DNA of 64,000 nt from Candidatus Kurthia intestinigallinarum (GCF_003991225.1 NZ_JTFC01000042.1:124001-188000), one strand, 5' to 3'. Numbered from the stretch's first letter, positions 39,619 through 48,609 are shown. The notes: generated from the letters alone by a model not told the origin. Numbers and translations: made by a program.

Positions 39619-40953
39619 ATGATGGAAAAATTACAACTTGAGCAATATAATACAAGAAAGAAAAAATTACGAGCTATCCTTGTCATGGGCATTCCGGCTA
39701 TGTTTGAAAACATTTTGCAAACACTCGTTGGTTTTGTCGATACACTATTTGTCTCAAAGGTTAGCTTAGATGCAGTGACAGCGGTCAGTATCGCCAATGC
39801 AATTATTGCGATTTATATGGCTATCTTTATGGCAATTGGTGTCGGCGCTTCGTCACTGATTGCACGGTATTTAGGTGCAGACAATATAAGCAAAGCACGG
39901 CAGACCGCAAAGCAATCCACGATTCTCGCGCTTGTCTCTGGTATTCTCTTTGGATTAGCTACGCAGTTTTTTGCCGAGCATATGCTACGCGTCATGGGTG
40001 CAGGAGAAGCAATTGTTGAGCTAGGTGCGGTTTATTTACGCATTGTTGGTATTCCTGCATTCTTTATTTCGTTAACAATGGTGCTCGCAAGCGTCATTCG
40101 CGCTACTGGTAATACAACAACTCCGCTTAAAATCAGCTTTATCCTGAACATCATTCATATCGGGCTTGATTATATTTTTATTATCGTACTTGATGGCGGC
40201 GTGGCGGGTGCTGCGTATGCGACTGTCCTCATTCGAATCGTGAATAGTATTTGGCTGTATCAAGCGGTCCAAAAAACGGCATTGCGCTTCAGTTGGCGTA
40301 GCCCAAATGATGCAACACTCCTGCAGCAGCTCTTAGCTTTAGCTACACCCGCTGCACTAGAACGACTCATTATGCGTGTTGGGCAGGTTGTGTACTTTGG
40401 TCTGATTATTAAAATCGGAGCGGACACGTATGCGGCACATATGATTGCTGAAAATATTGAGGCATTTACGTTTATGCCTGGGTATGGGATGGCGGTTGTG
40501 GCAACGACCTTTGTTGGCGCTAGTATTGGGGCAAAACGTATGAAGGAAGCATTTGAATACGGGGTGCTGTCAACAGTTGTAACGATTGTTGTAATGTCTG
40601 TACTCGGTGTGCTCATGTTTATTTTTTGTCCATGGATGGCACACTGGTTTACTGACGACCCTGTAGTCATTGACCAAATCGTCACGGCGCTACGCATTGA
40701 TGCTTTTGCACAGCCTGCTGTGGCGATGAGCTTTGTGTTAGCTGGTGCACTTCAAGGTGCCGGTGATACGAAAACACCGATGTATGCCACTGCGGTTGGT
40801 ATGTGGGGACTACGCATTGTCGGGGTGTATGTACTAGGTATTACACTCAATATGGGCATTGCAGGTGTCTGGCTCGCATTATTAATTGATTTATATGTTC
40901 GCTCCATATTTTTATGGTTCCAATTTAGAAGAAAAACACTTAGGGGGATTTAG
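39619..40953 (+). CDS. MATE-family multidrug/cation antiporter
   Basis: A 444-residue transporter with twelve membrane segments in two homologous halves. N-terminal G-I-P-A-M-F-E-N and V-G-x-V-D-T motifs are MATE signatures, and the second half repeats the pattern near A-T-P-A-A-L-E-R. It would export cationic drugs or metabolites in exchange for Na+ or H+. No Shine-Dalgarno site precedes ATG 39619 (a second ATG follows directly); an extended -10 ends seven bases before it. The next gene starts two bases after the stop. Confidence 0.85.
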   Translation: MMEKLQLEQYNTRKKKLRAILVMGIPAMFENILQTLVGFVDTLFVSKVSLDAVTAVSIANAIIAIYMAIFMAIGVGASSLIARYLGADNISKARQTAKQSTILALVSGILFGLATQFFAEHMLRVMGAGEAIVELGAVYLRIVGIPAFFISLTMVLASVIRATGNTTTPLKISFILNIIHIGLDYIFIIVLDGGVAGAAYATVLIRIVNSIWLYQAVQKTALRFSWRSPNDATLLQQLLALATPAALERLIMRVGQVVYFGLIIKIGADTYAAHMIAENIEAFTFMPGYGMAVVATTFVGASIGAKRMKEAFEYGVLSTVVTIVVMSVLGVLMFIFCPWMAHWFTDDPVVIDQIVTALRIDAFAQPAVAMSFVLAGALQGAGDTKTPMYATAVGMWGLRIVGVYVLGITLNMGIAGVWLALLIDLYVRSIFLWFQFRRKTLRGI

Positions 40954-40955
40954 AG

Positions 40956-41315
40956 ATGCATTATCTTATCGCAACCGATCAAGGGGTTCAAATAATGTCG
41001 AAAGAAGGTCAGCTTGATTTTACATGGGCATTAGATCAGCTTGGCTTAGAGGAGCGCAAATTAGCGCCAGCTAGCTTAAATGATGTCGTACCAAATGTCG
41101 TACTATTTTGTGATGAAAACGCGCAATATGACCAAGAAGGCTTTTCATTCCGTATCGCTTCAGATGAAGATAAATTTTCAATGCGTATTTTCGGACCATT
41201 CATTGTAACAGCACTGAATAATGCAGCAACAGATTTTTATGGCTTATCAGATGAGCAATTAGGCATTTTACAAATGAAATTAACGATTCAGCCATTTGAG
41301 GAATTTAAAGGGTAA
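40956..41315 (+). CDS. Cytosolic protein of unknown function
   Basis: A 119-residue acidic protein with mixed alpha/beta pattern and no signal, membrane segment or recognised motif. AGGGGGA lies ten bases before ATG 40956, overlapping the MATE stop, so it is almost certainly co-transcribed and may be translated efficiently even though MATE itself has no RBS. The stop codon coincides with the left end of repeat E. I do not recognise a family; a link to the MATE pump is inferred from position only. Confidence 0.6.
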   Translation: MHYLIATDQGVQIMSKEGQLDFTWALDQLGLEERKLAPASLNDVVPNVVLFCDENAQYDQEGFSFRIASDEDKFSMRIFGPFIVTALNNAATDFYGLSDEQLGILQMKLTIQPFEEFKG

Positions 41316-41450
41316 AAAAGAGGCTAGACATATATGTTCAAACAACCTCTTATATGAGCATAAGAAAAACCGGAATCGCACCATAGCGCGATTCCGGTTT
41401 TTCGTTGCGAATGCTAAAAAAAGAAAATAACGTGTTTTGTCCCAGCCTCT
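41314..41450 (-). repeat. Dispersed intergenic repeat, copy E
   Basis: A reverse-oriented 137-bp copy. Ends read AAAAAAGAGGCTAGACA and TTTTGTCCCAGCCTCT; the central hairpin has arms ACCGGAATCGC and GCGATTCCGGT with outer A- and T-runs. It spans from stop codon to stop codon of two convergent genes, the clearest case of the element forming the entire intergenic region. Confidence 0.9.
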
Positions 41451-41451
41451 A

Positions 41452-42147
41452 TTAATTCTCTAATGATTGTACTTCTGGTGTTGAAGCTTTTTTATGTCGC
41501 TTCACTGGATCTAATCGACGCTCAACAAAGCTTAAAATAATATCAGCAATGACCGCCATTAACGCGGTCGGTATCGCTCCTGCTAAAATAATCGCTGTAC
41601 CGTTTGTTGCGTTCGTCCCGCGAATAATAATATCGCCAAGACCACCGGCACCAATGAATGCCCCGATGGCTACGACACCAATCGCCACAACAAGGGCGAT
41701 GCGCAAACCACCGATAATAACAGACAAGGATAACGGTAACTCAATCATATAGAGCACTTGACTTCGCGTCATGCCCATGCCTTTACCCGCATCAATTAAA
41801 TCTTGATTAATATTTGTAATGCCGGTATACGTATTTTTAATAATGGGTAGTAACGCATATAGGAATACGGCAACGATAACCGTCGGACGACCAAGTCCCA
41901 TACCAAGCATTAAAATCGCGAGTAATGCGAGTGCTGGTATCGTTTGAATAATATTGGCGATTGTAATAATCGGTCCAGAGAGTTTGCCATACTTCGCAAT
42001 TAACACGCCAATCGGAATACCAACAACTGCCGCAAGCAATACGCCGTAAATCGATGTTAAAAAGTGATTTAAAAATTGAAGTACTACATAGGAGCCGTTT
42101 TCAGAGAGGTAGTAAAAAAATTGCTCGAGTGTATTCATATCTGCCAT
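41452..42147 (-). CDS. opuCD: Osmoprotectant ABC transporter permease OpuCD-like
   Basis: A 231-residue permease with five to six membrane segments and the EAA loop of importer permeases (G-x-G-M-T-R-S-Q-V-L-Y-M-I-E-L-P-L). The order ATPase-permease-binding protein-permease fits OpuC; this is the last gene, hence OpuCD. It would form the channel with OpuCB for carnitine, choline or glycine betaine uptake. The ATG is two bases from the OpuCC stop, and repeat E terminates the operon. Confidence 0.85.
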   Translation of the reverse strand: MADMNTLEQFFYYLSENGSYVVLQFLNHFLTSIYGVLLAAVVGIPIGVLIAKYGKLSGPIITIANIIQTIPALALLAILMLGMGLGRPTVIVAVFLYALLPIIKNTYTGITNINQDLIDAGKGMGMTRSQVLYMIELPLSLSVIIGGLRIALVVAIGVVAIGAFIGAGGLGDIIIRGTNATNGTAIILAGAIPTALMAVIADIILSFVERRLDPVKRHKKASTPEVQSLEN

Positions 42148-42149
42148 TT

Positions 42150-43070
42150 TTACTCGCCTCCTTTATCGTCTTTAAAGTAATTATGCTCTTCTAAGAAGCG
42201 CTCAGCTACGATTGACGGCTCAATTAAATCATTATCCGCTTCATAGTTTAGCTTCTGCATTTGCTCTGTCGAAACTTTACCGATTAGGCGCTCAATTGCC
42301 GCCTTTACTTCCGGTTTTTTCTCTAGTAATTTATCTGTTGCCAGTGGACTCGCATCATATGGCGGGAAGAACTGTTTATCATCCTTTAACACGACTAAGT
42401 CATAGCTGCTAATACGACCATCTGTTGTATAGCCTAGGACCACATCCATTTTCCCTGCTTGTAGGGCATCATAGACAAGCCCAATCTGCATTGGATATAC
42501 TTTTTTGAAGTCAAAACCATATGCCTGTGTAAAGCCCTTATAGCCGTCCCCTTCGCGGTTTATCCAAGAAGTATCTACCCCGGCTTGTAAATCTTTTGCG
42601 ACCTTCCCTAAATCACTGACGGTTTTTAAATTATATTTATCTGCTGTTTCTTTTGTGACTAAAAAAGCATAGGTGTTTTCAAAGCCATACGAATCAAAGA
42701 ATGTTTGATTAAAGCGTTCTTTCGTTAGCTTTTTAACCGTTGATAATGCTTTATCAGGGTCTGAAATGGGGTCCTCACCGAGTGCCCCTGTTAAATCCGT
42801 TCCTGTATAACGCGTTGCAGAAACATTCGCATCCCCGTTTAGCATTGCCTGGTGAAGTGTCGTACTCGTTCCTAAATTATTAATCATCTCTACTTCTTCA
42901 TCTGTGTAATGTTCAATCATATCACGTAGCATATAGGCCATAATGGAGCTTTCTGTTGTAGAAACAGACGCAATCGTGACCTGATCTCCTGATTCAACAG
43001 CGTTTTGACTTGAGCATCCCGCTAAAACGAGTAGGATACTACAAGCTAAAAGTGATATAAGCTTTTTCAT
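42150..43070 (-). CDS. opuCC: Osmoprotectant-binding lipoprotein OpuCC-like
   Basis: A 306-residue lipoprotein. The signal peptide ends in a lipobox L-A-G-C near residue 19, after which a type-2 periplasmic-binding fold follows with G-T-S-T-T-L-H, R-Y-T-G-T-D and Y-T-T-D-G-R motifs of the OpuAC/OpuCC/ProX class. Aromatic residues expected to form the quaternary-amine cage are present, among them Tyr in R-Y-T-G and Y-G-F. It hangs on the membrane outer face and delivers the solute to OpuCB/CD. Spacing to its neighbours is 2 and 12 bases. Confidence 0.85.
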   Translation of the reverse strand: MKKLISLLACSILLVLAGCSSQNAVESGDQVTIASVSTTESSIMAYMLRDMIEHYTDEEVEMINNLGTSTTLHQAMLNGDANVSATRYTGTDLTGALGEDPISDPDKALSTVKKLTKERFNQTFFDSYGFENTYAFLVTKETADKYNLKTVSDLGKVAKDLQAGVDTSWINREGDGYKGFTQAYGFDFKKVYPMQIGLVYDALQAGKMDVVLGYTTDGRISSYDLVVLKDDKQFFPPYDASPLATDKLLEKKPEVKAAIERLIGKVSTEQMQKLNYEADNDLIEPSIVAERFLEEHNYFKDDKGGE

Positions 43071-43082
43071 TATCCTTCCCCC

Positions 43083-43718
43083 TTATCGTTCGACACGCAA
43101 GCCTTTTGGTGTCACCCATTTTTCAACACGGCTTAAAATAAAATCAACAAGTAGTGCGAGTACGGTAACAAGGACAGCCCCTGCTACGATGTAGTCTGTT
43201 TGATATAAGTTTAAACCGTTAAAAATAAAGTCGCCTAATCCGCCAGCACCGATATAAGATGCGAGTGTTGCCCATGAAATGGCATAGACGGCTGATAGAC
43301 GAATCCCTGCCATAATCACAGGAATCGCAAGCGGCAATTCGACCATATAAATCGTTTGCCAACGGGTCATACCCATACTTGTTCCCGCAGCGACTAAGTT
43401 TGAATTTACCGACCGCATACCTAAGTATGTATTATTTAAAATCGGTAATAGTACGTAAATAAATAATGCGATAATTGCAGGGACAACCCCCACGCCTAAA
43501 AATGGAATCATTAACGCTAAAATTGCGAGTGATGGTAATGTTTGCAGCACGCTTGTAATCGATAAAACGACTTTCGCGACCTTGTTCGTTTTTGATAACA
43601 AAATGCCAAGTGGTACTGCAACAACAATGCCGAGGCCCAGTGCAATTAGCGAAATGTAGAGATGTTCCCATGTTTTCGTTAGCATATCGCTACTATTAGC
43701 TTGAATAAATTCCATCAT
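43083..43718 (-). CDS. opuCB: Osmoprotectant ABC transporter permease OpuCB-like
   Basis: A 211-residue permease with about six membrane segments and the EAA loop [19 protein letters not shown]. It is paralogous to the permease at 41452. It is the second gene of the operon, 12 bases after OpuCA. The start is ATG 43718 or the directly following ATG 43715; GGGG upstream is a moderate site. With OpuCD it forms the membrane channel. Confidence 0.85.
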   Translation of the reverse strand: MMEFIQANSSDMLTKTWEHLYISLIALGLGIVVAVPLGILLSKTNKVAKVVLSITSVLQTLPSLAILALMIPFLGVGVVPAIIALFIYVLLPILNNTYLGMRSVNSNLVAAGTSMGMTRWQTIYMVELPLAIPVIMAGIRLSAVYAISWATLASYIGAGGLGDFIFNGLNLYQTDYIVAGAVLVTVLALLVDFILSRVEKWVTPKGLRVER

Positions 43719-43730
43719 GGATAACGCCCC

Positions 43731-44867
43731 CTATTCTGCTTTTTCTGTTTCCTCATCGCCCCAAATTGTGTCATACACAATATCGACAATGTTTGCGCGG
43801 GTGACAAGCCCCACAAGATGTTTTTCATCATCAATTACTGGAATATTATTTAAATTACGACGTAAAATTCGACGTACAGTATCCTGAAGTTTGGTGCCCG
43901 TATGTACGGCATAAATATCTTTTGTCATCACATCAGACACCGTATCTGTCGAATTACGATTCGTTGTAATGGCCTCGACTGTAATCATGCCACGTAAATG
44001 TTCTTTTCCATCGACAACAAACAACGTATCAACACGACGTTTGACCATCATTAAAATCGCCTCATCAATGCTTTTCTCCATTGAAATCGTAATCGGCTTG
44101 ATCATTACATCATCTACGAGTTTGGCACTTGGTTTGTTTTGAATCAGGCGATGTGAGCCGATAAATTCACGTACGAAGTCATTCGCTGGCGCGGCTAAAA
44201 TATTATCTGGTGTATCAAACTGCACCATTTGCCCGTTATGCATAATGCAAATACGATCCGCAAGCTTAATGGCTTCATCCATATCATGTGTCACAAAAAT
44301 AACCGTTTTGCCTAAACGCTGCTGTAAGTCCTTCATTAAATCTTGTAGGGTATCGCGTGTGATAGGATCTAGCGCACCAAACGGTTCATCCATTAAAATA
44401 ATGTCTTGATTCGCAGCAAGTGCACGTAGTACCCCAATTCTTTGCTGCTGACCACCAGATAGCTGTGCAGGGTACATGTCTAAATAACTACGAGGAAGGT
44501 CAACAAGGTCGATTAATGTTTCGGCGCTTTGGTCCTTCTTCTCTTTTGACCATTTTAAAAGCTTTGGTACGAGGGTAATATTGTCGCGGATTGTCATATG
44601 TGGCATTAAGCCAATTTGTTGAATAACATACCCAATGGAGCGGCGTAGTGCCACCGGATTCTTCTTCATCAAATTTTCACCATTTAATGTGATAGTACCA
44701 CTTGTTGGTTCAATCATTCGATTAATCATACGAAGGGCGGTCGTCTTCCCACTCCCACTCGTACCGATAAAGGCAATGAATTCACCCTTTTCCACTTCGA
44801 TATTGAGGTCATCTACTGCCTTTTTGCCACCCCGATATACTTTTGATAAATGTTCTAATTTCAGCAT
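43731..44867 (-). CDS. opuCA: Osmoprotectant ABC transporter ATPase OpuCA-like
   Basis: A 378-residue ATPase. The ATPase domain (1-240) has Walker A G-T-S-G-S-G-K-T, signature L-S-G-G-Q-Q-Q-R, Walker B I-I-L-M-D-E-P-F and T-H-D-M-D-E; two CBS domains (about 250-365) follow. In OpuA-type relatives the CBS pair senses ionic strength or cyclic di-AMP. It is the first gene of opuCA-CB-CC-CD. AAGGGGAG precedes ATG 44867. A GTTACA-N14-GGGTAT element about 30 bases upstream of the start codon resembles a sigma-B promoter. Confidence 0.9.
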   Translation of the reverse strand: MLKLEHLSKVYRGGKKAVDDLNIEVEKGEFIAFIGTSGSGKTTALRMINRMIEPTSGTITLNGENLMKKNPVALRRSIGYVIQQIGLMPHMTIRDNITLVPKLLKWSKEKKDQSAETLIDLVDLPRSYLDMYPAQLSGGQQQRIGVLRALAANQDIILMDEPFGALDPITRDTLQDLMKDLQQRLGKTVIFVTHDMDEAIKLADRICIMHNGQMVQFDTPDNILAAPANDFVREFIGSHRLIQNKPSAKLVDDVMIKPITISMEKSIDEAILMMVKRRVDTLFVVDGKEHLRGMITVEAITTNRNSTDTVSDVMTKDIYAVHTGTKLQDTVRRILRRNLNNIPVIDDEKHLVGLVTRANIVDIVYDTIWGDEETEKAE

Positions 44868-44894
44868 ATGCTTCTCCCCTTTCTACTGAAACCT

Positions 44895-44920
44895 ATACCC
44901 TAAAAGTATCCAATTGTAAC
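44895..44920 (-). promoter_or_regulatory. opuCA: Possible sigma-B-type promoter of opuC
   Basis: On the minus strand GTTACA (44915-44920) and GGGTAT (44895-44900) are 14 bases apart; sigma-B prefers GTTTAA and GGGWAW with 12-15. The same region has a TG-T-TACAAT extended -10, so sigma-A use is also possible. Confidence 0.35.
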
Positions 44921-45147
44921 ACAAAAGATAGAAAACACTCATCACCGAAACTAACAACACGCATAAAATGGACATAAATATCATTTTCTACTCGAAACCT
45001 TTCATAATTTTTTCTTTTACCAATCGACGATATTATTATTTTTAAAAAATTATTTAGCGCGTTGCGTACTAGCTGTTATGATGCTGTTCAACTTTTGCCT
45101 TTTTCGGGTAAAGAATAACGTACGTGACTTGAAAGGAGTGAGCTAGA

Positions 45148-45795
45148 ATGGTCTTTATTTTTGATTTTGACGGTACATTAGCAGATTCACGTGAATGTAG
45201 TTTAATTGCGACACGTAAAGCCTATTTCGACTTAGACTTAACCGTGCCAAGTGATGAAACCATTATCTACTATATGGGCATTCCAATTGAAAAATCATTT
45301 CAAGCAATGGCAGCTGAACCACTCAATGACACAGATTTAGCTGAACTTATTACATTATTTCGCATTTTATATAAAGAATATGAACAAGAATATATCCATG
45401 TCTATGATGGGATTCCCGAAGTTTTAGCGACACTCTCCAAACTAGATGCATGCTATGTTGCGTCTAGTAAGCATAGTAATGCGTTATTACGCAACCTCAC
45501 ACTCATTGGCATTCGTGATTATTTTAGCGATGTGATTGGTGCCGATATGGTCGCAGAGCATAAGCCAAATCCAGAAAGTATTTTCCTACTACAGCAGCGG
45601 CATCACTTTCCGCTTGAAAGGGCGGTCATGATTGGGGATGCGACATTTGATTTGCAAATGGGAAAGGCGGCTGGTATTAAAACATGTGCGGTGACCTGGG
45701 GTAGCCATTCACAAGAAAGTTTATTAGCAGAAGAGCCTACCTATTTAATCAATAATGTCATGGATTTATTAACATTAAAAACGATGAATGGCTAA
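45148..45795 (+). CDS. HAD-family phosphatase, phosphoglycolate-phosphatase-like
   Basis: A 215-residue HAD hydrolase. Motif I is D-F-D-G-T-L near residue 6, motif II V-A-S-S-K near 105, motif III K-P-N-P-E-S near 139 and motif IV I-G-D-A-T-F-D near 157. The helical cap between residues 20 and 85 marks subclass IA, as in Gph, PpaX and pyrophosphatase-like enzymes. Substrate not determined. AAAGGAGTGAG precedes ATG 45148. Convergent with the M20 peptidase gene. Confidence 0.8.
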   Translation: MVFIFDFDGTLADSRECSLIATRKAYFDLDLTVPSDETIIYYMGIPIEKSFQAMAAEPLNDTDLAELITLFRILYKEYEQEYIHVYDGIPEVLATLSKLDACYVASSKHSNALLRNLTLIGIRDYFSDVIGADMVAEHKPNPESIFLLQQRHHFPLERAVMIGDATFDLQMGKAAGIKTCAVTWGSHSQESLLAEEPTYLINNVMDLLTLKTMNG

Positions 45796-45829
45796 AAAAG
45801 GAGGTTACCTATACATGGTAGCCTCCTTA
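45796..45829. terminator. Two-way terminator
   Basis: AAGGAGGTTACC pairs with GGTAGCCTCCTT (one mismatch) around a seven-base loop, between convergent genes. Confidence 0.8.
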
Positions 45830-45833
45830 TTAC

Positions 45834-47285
45834 TTAGTTCATATTATTTTTAATTAAGGTTACATAGAAGGAAATCGCATCGATAAATGCTTGTTTTTCA
45901 ATACGCTCATTTGTGCCATGCATTCGCTCTAAGCCATCTTTCTCCATCGCGATTGGTAAGAAGCGGTACGTATCATCGGCGACATCTTGATAGTGCTTGG
46001 CATCACTTCCTCCAATCATAATGTAAGGCGTAGTAACCGTATTGTCATGCGTCGCTAAAATAGCCTGTTGAATTTCTTTAAAGGCTGCATTATCTGTTTT
46101 AGACACACTTGATGCGACTTCGCCTTCTACATGGACTTGCACTTGGTTGTCATCAATAATTTTTTCGATTTCCTTTTTCAACGAATCCAATGTATCGCCA
46201 GGAATGACGCGCATATTAATTGTAGCCGTCGCTTTCTCTGGTAAAATATTTGTCTTATCTCCTGCAGTTAAAACGGTTGGGGCAATCGTTGTTCGTGTAA
46301 CAGCCGCTGTAGCAGGTTTGTCGAGTAAAATGGATTTAATAATCGGCTTAAATAACCACTGATTCGCAAATACATATCGGTAACCAAAGGACATTTCTGG
46401 TGTCACATAGGTGAACATCTCTTTTGTAGGGCCCTGAATATCACTTGGAAATTGCGTTTCCTCAAGAGCTGAAATGGCATGTGCTAAACGGCCAAGTGTA
46501 GTAACATCCTTTGGTTGTGATGAATGGCCGCCGCTTCCCTCTACTGTGAGCGTTGCATTCGCACTGCCCTTCTCTGCAATTCCAATAACGCCAATCGACT
46601 CACTTACACCTGGCATCATATCCTCTACAATGACACCCCCCTCATCAAGCACATAACGCAGATGAATGCCTTCCTTCTCTAAGTACGCGACAATCTTTGC
46701 TGCACCTTCATCGCCACCAATTTCCTCATCATGACCAAAGAGTAAATAAAGGTCTTGTGCTGGCTTATGGCCTTCTGCTAACAGATGATTCACAGCTTCT
46801 AAAATACTAATAACCCCTACTTTATCATCTAATGTACCGCGCCCCCAAACGTACTTATCATCAATTATGCCGCTAAATGGTGGCTGTTCCCAGTTCTTTT
46901 CAGTTCCTTTTGCGACAGGCACAACATCATAATGCGCCATGAGCCCAATCGGTGCGTCACTACTTTGTCCCTTCCACTTAAATACGACACTGTAGTCATT
47001 AATGTGCTTTACATCCAGCTCATCATATACATGTGGATACGTTTTTTCTAAAAAAGATAAAAATTCATCATACGGCTTAAAATTGATTTTCGTACGATCA
47101 TCGTATGAAATTGTTTGAAAGGTAATCGATTGCGATAAATGGTTAAGAGCCTTGTCCTCATCTATCGCTACAGCTACTTTTTTCACCTCAGGCTGCTTTG
47201 TCTTTTGTAAAATGGTTACTGTAATCGTCGCAATGAAAAAAACAACGACTACAGTTAAAATAATGAGGCCTATTTTTTTCCACAT
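45834..47285 (-). CDS. M20-family peptidase, PM20D1/CPS1-like, membrane anchored
   Basis: A 483-residue metallopeptidase with an N-terminal membrane segment (about 5-27). Zinc-ligand motifs are A-H-Y-D-V-V-P-V, G-R-G-T-L-D-D-K and H-D-E-E-I-G-G-D, followed by a dimerisation lid and a second H-containing stretch near the end (M-H-G-T-N-E-R). This is the layout of carboxypeptidase S and the PM20D1 group, larger than usual ArgE/DapE enzymes. It would cleave peptides or N-acyl amino acids at the outer membrane face. Monocistronic; the RBS is AAAAGGAGTGG. Confidence 0.85.
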   Translation of the reverse strand: MWKKIGLIILTVVVVFFIATITVTILQKTKQPEVKKVAVAIDEDKALNHLSQSITFQTISYDDRTKINFKPYDEFLSFLEKTYPHVYDELDVKHINDYSVVFKWKGQSSDAPIGLMAHYDVVPVAKGTEKNWEQPPFSGIIDDKYVWGRGTLDDKVGVISILEAVNHLLAEGHKPAQDLYLLFGHDEEIGGDEGAAKIVAYLEKEGIHLRYVLDEGGVIVEDMMPGVSESIGVIGIAEKGSANATLTVEGSGGHSSQPKDVTTLGRLAHAISALEETQFPSDIQGPTKEMFTYVTPEMSFGYRYVFANQWLFKPIIKSILLDKPATAAVTRTTIAPTVLTAGDKTNILPEKATATINMRVIPGDTLDSLKKEIEKIIDDNQVQVHVEGEVASSVSKTDNAAFKEIQQAILATHDNTVTTPYIMIGGSDAKHYQDVADDTYRFLPIAMEKDGLERMHGTNERIEKQAFIDAISFYVTLIKNNMN

Positions 47286-47337
47286 CTCGCACCACTCCTT
47301 TTCATTACTATAATTTGGAAAACGTTTTCATGCAATA

Positions 47338-47371
47338 AAAAAAGACCTGATACTAAATCAGGCCTTGTCAT
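47338..47371 (-). terminator. Terminator of SMR operon
   Basis: AAGGCCTGAT and ATCAGGTCTT pair on the minus strand around a five-base loop and run into a T-tract, immediately after the last SMR stop. Confidence 0.85.
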
Positions 47372-47683
47372 TTACGCGATTAATTTCAAGCCAATCACTG
47401 AGCCAAGAATAAGCGCGATACACGCTAGACGTAGCGCACTTTTAGACTCACCGTAGAAAAACATTCCAATCAAGGCAGCACCCACTGTACCAATCCCTGT
47501 CCAAATAGCGTAGCTCATGCCCATCGGAAGCGACATCATCGCATATTTTAAGAGCGAGAAACTGATGATAAAACCAATAATCATCACAAATAGGCCACGC
47601 TTATCACGACGCGCCAACATATTCATTCCATTTACACCGATTACTTCTGATAAACCTGCTACAATTAATGCGATCCAAGCCAT
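47372..47683 (-). CDS. Small multidrug resistance (SMR) protein, partner 2
   Basis: A 103-residue SMR protein with four membrane segments and the conserved membrane Glu in G-L-S-E-V-I-G near residue 12, the proton- and substrate-coupling residue. M-S-Y-A-I-W-T-G-I-G-T-V-G near 55 is the family's second signature. The start is ATG 47683 behind AAGGAGG; ten codons of the longest frame lie within the previous gene. With the upstream SMR gene it forms a heterodimeric pair like YkkCD/EbrAB or a guanidinium exporter pair. Confidence 0.85.
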   Translation of the reverse strand: MAWIALIVAGLSEVIGVNGMNMLARRDKRGLFVMIIGFIISFSLLKYAMMSLPMGMSYAIWTGIGTVGAALIGMFFYGESKSALRLACIALILGSVIGLKLIA

Positions 47684-47684
47684 G

Positions 47685-48011
47685 TTAAGCTGCCTCCTTT
47701 TCACCTGTGACAAGTTTTAAGCCAATAACACCTACTAATAATGTCGTAATAAATAAAATCTTCAACCAACTAAATGGCTCGTCTAAAAATAACATCCCAA
47801 CAGCAACTGTGCCCGCTGTGCCGATACCCGTAAATACTGCATACACAGTCGCGACCGGTAAATGCGAAGTTGCCTTCATAATTAAATAGAAGGAAATGAC
47901 GATTAAGCCGATAGTTCCCGCCCATTCTAAGACAGACTCTGATGCCTTTAAGCCAAATACCCATAAAATCTCTACAAGACCTGCTGCAAGTACATACATC
48001 CAGTTTTTCAT
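47685..48011 (-). CDS. Small multidrug resistance (SMR) protein, partner 1
   Basis: A 108-residue SMR protein with four membrane segments; the essential Glu lies in G-L-V-E-I-L-W-V-F-G-L-K near residue 14, where the W-V-x-G-L-K context is closer to SugE/Gdx guanidinium exporters than to EmrE. The second signature is V-Y-A-V-F-T-G-I-G-T. It starts eleven bases after the TetR stop and ends one base before the next SMR start, so all three form one operon. Substrates could be guanidinium or quaternary amines. Confidence 0.85.
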   Translation of the reverse strand: MKNWMYVLAAGLVEILWVFGLKASESVLEWAGTIGLIVISFYLIMKATSHLPVATVYAVFTGIGTAGTVAVGMLFLDEPFSWLKILFITTLLVGVIGLKLVTGEKEAA

Positions 48012-48022
48012 TTTTTCTCCTC

Positions 48023-48568
48023 CTAAATGCCACGTTCAAAAATCGTATACGCGGCTTCTAGACGACGCGTTGCACGACTGGCATCACCATATAATAATTC
48101 AACAAACATACTATCTAAGATTGCCAAGTAAGCTTGCGCCATAACCGCTGGCGCTACTTCGTTTGTCACTACCTCCGACACCCTAAACATTTCCGTTACA
48201 AGTTCCTCTATAGCATCTAAATAGCGGTATACCCCATCCATCACTTCTGTGTACAAATGCTGTGGTGGAAAGAACATCATACGCAGCCAAAACTTCGTCG
48301 CATCATTTTCCTGATAACGTATAATATAACGCTCAAACAATTGCTTATAATCTGTTTGTGTTTCAATGACAGATTGGATAAAATTCATTTCCTGTGTAAT
48401 GCACTCCTCACATACAGCTAAAAACAACGCATCCTTATTTTTAAAATGCGTATAAATCGATTGTTTTTTAATGCCTACTGTCTCCGCAATCATCGCCATT
48501 GAAGCCCCTTCATAGCCATGCTCTGCAAAATTACGTAATCCTGCATTCATAATATCTTGCTGTGTCAT
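48023..48568 (-). CDS. TetR-family repressor of SMR operon
   Basis: A 181-residue regulator. The N-terminal helix-turn-helix (G-A-S-M-A-M-I-A-E-T-V-G-I-K-K-Q-S-I-Y) and the F-K-N-K-D-A-L-F helix are classic TetR; the C-terminal ligand domain is divergent. GGGAGATGA precedes ATG 48568. A perfect ACGAACGTTCGT palindrome sits between its -10 and RBS, so it almost certainly represses its own operon, lifting repression when a toxic ligand binds. It leads the tetR-smr-smr operon. Confidence 0.9.
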   Translation of the reverse strand: MTQQDIMNAGLRNFAEHGYEGASMAMIAETVGIKKQSIYTHFKNKDALFLAVCEECITQEMNFIQSVIETQTDYKQLFERYIIRYQENDATKFWLRMMFFPPQHLYTEVMDGVYRYLDAIEELVTEMFRVSEVVTNEVAPAVMAQAYLAILDSMFVELLYGDASRATRRLEAAYTIFERGI

Positions 48569-48583
48569 TTCATCATCTCCCTT

Positions 48584-48595
48584 ACGAACGTTCGT
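48584..48595. promoter_or_regulatory. TetR operator palindrome
   Basis: ACGAACGTTCGT is a perfect 12-bp palindrome lying 16 bases upstream of the TetR start and 15 bases downstream of its -10, in a position that blocks transcription. Confidence 0.75.
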
Positions 48596-48609
48596 CAGTT
48601 TATAGATTT

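Noticed and set aside
48012..48022. Guanidine riboswitch before the SMR genes
   Set aside because: Only 11 bases separate the TetR and SMR genes, and the leader upstream of TetR is short and explained by an operator.
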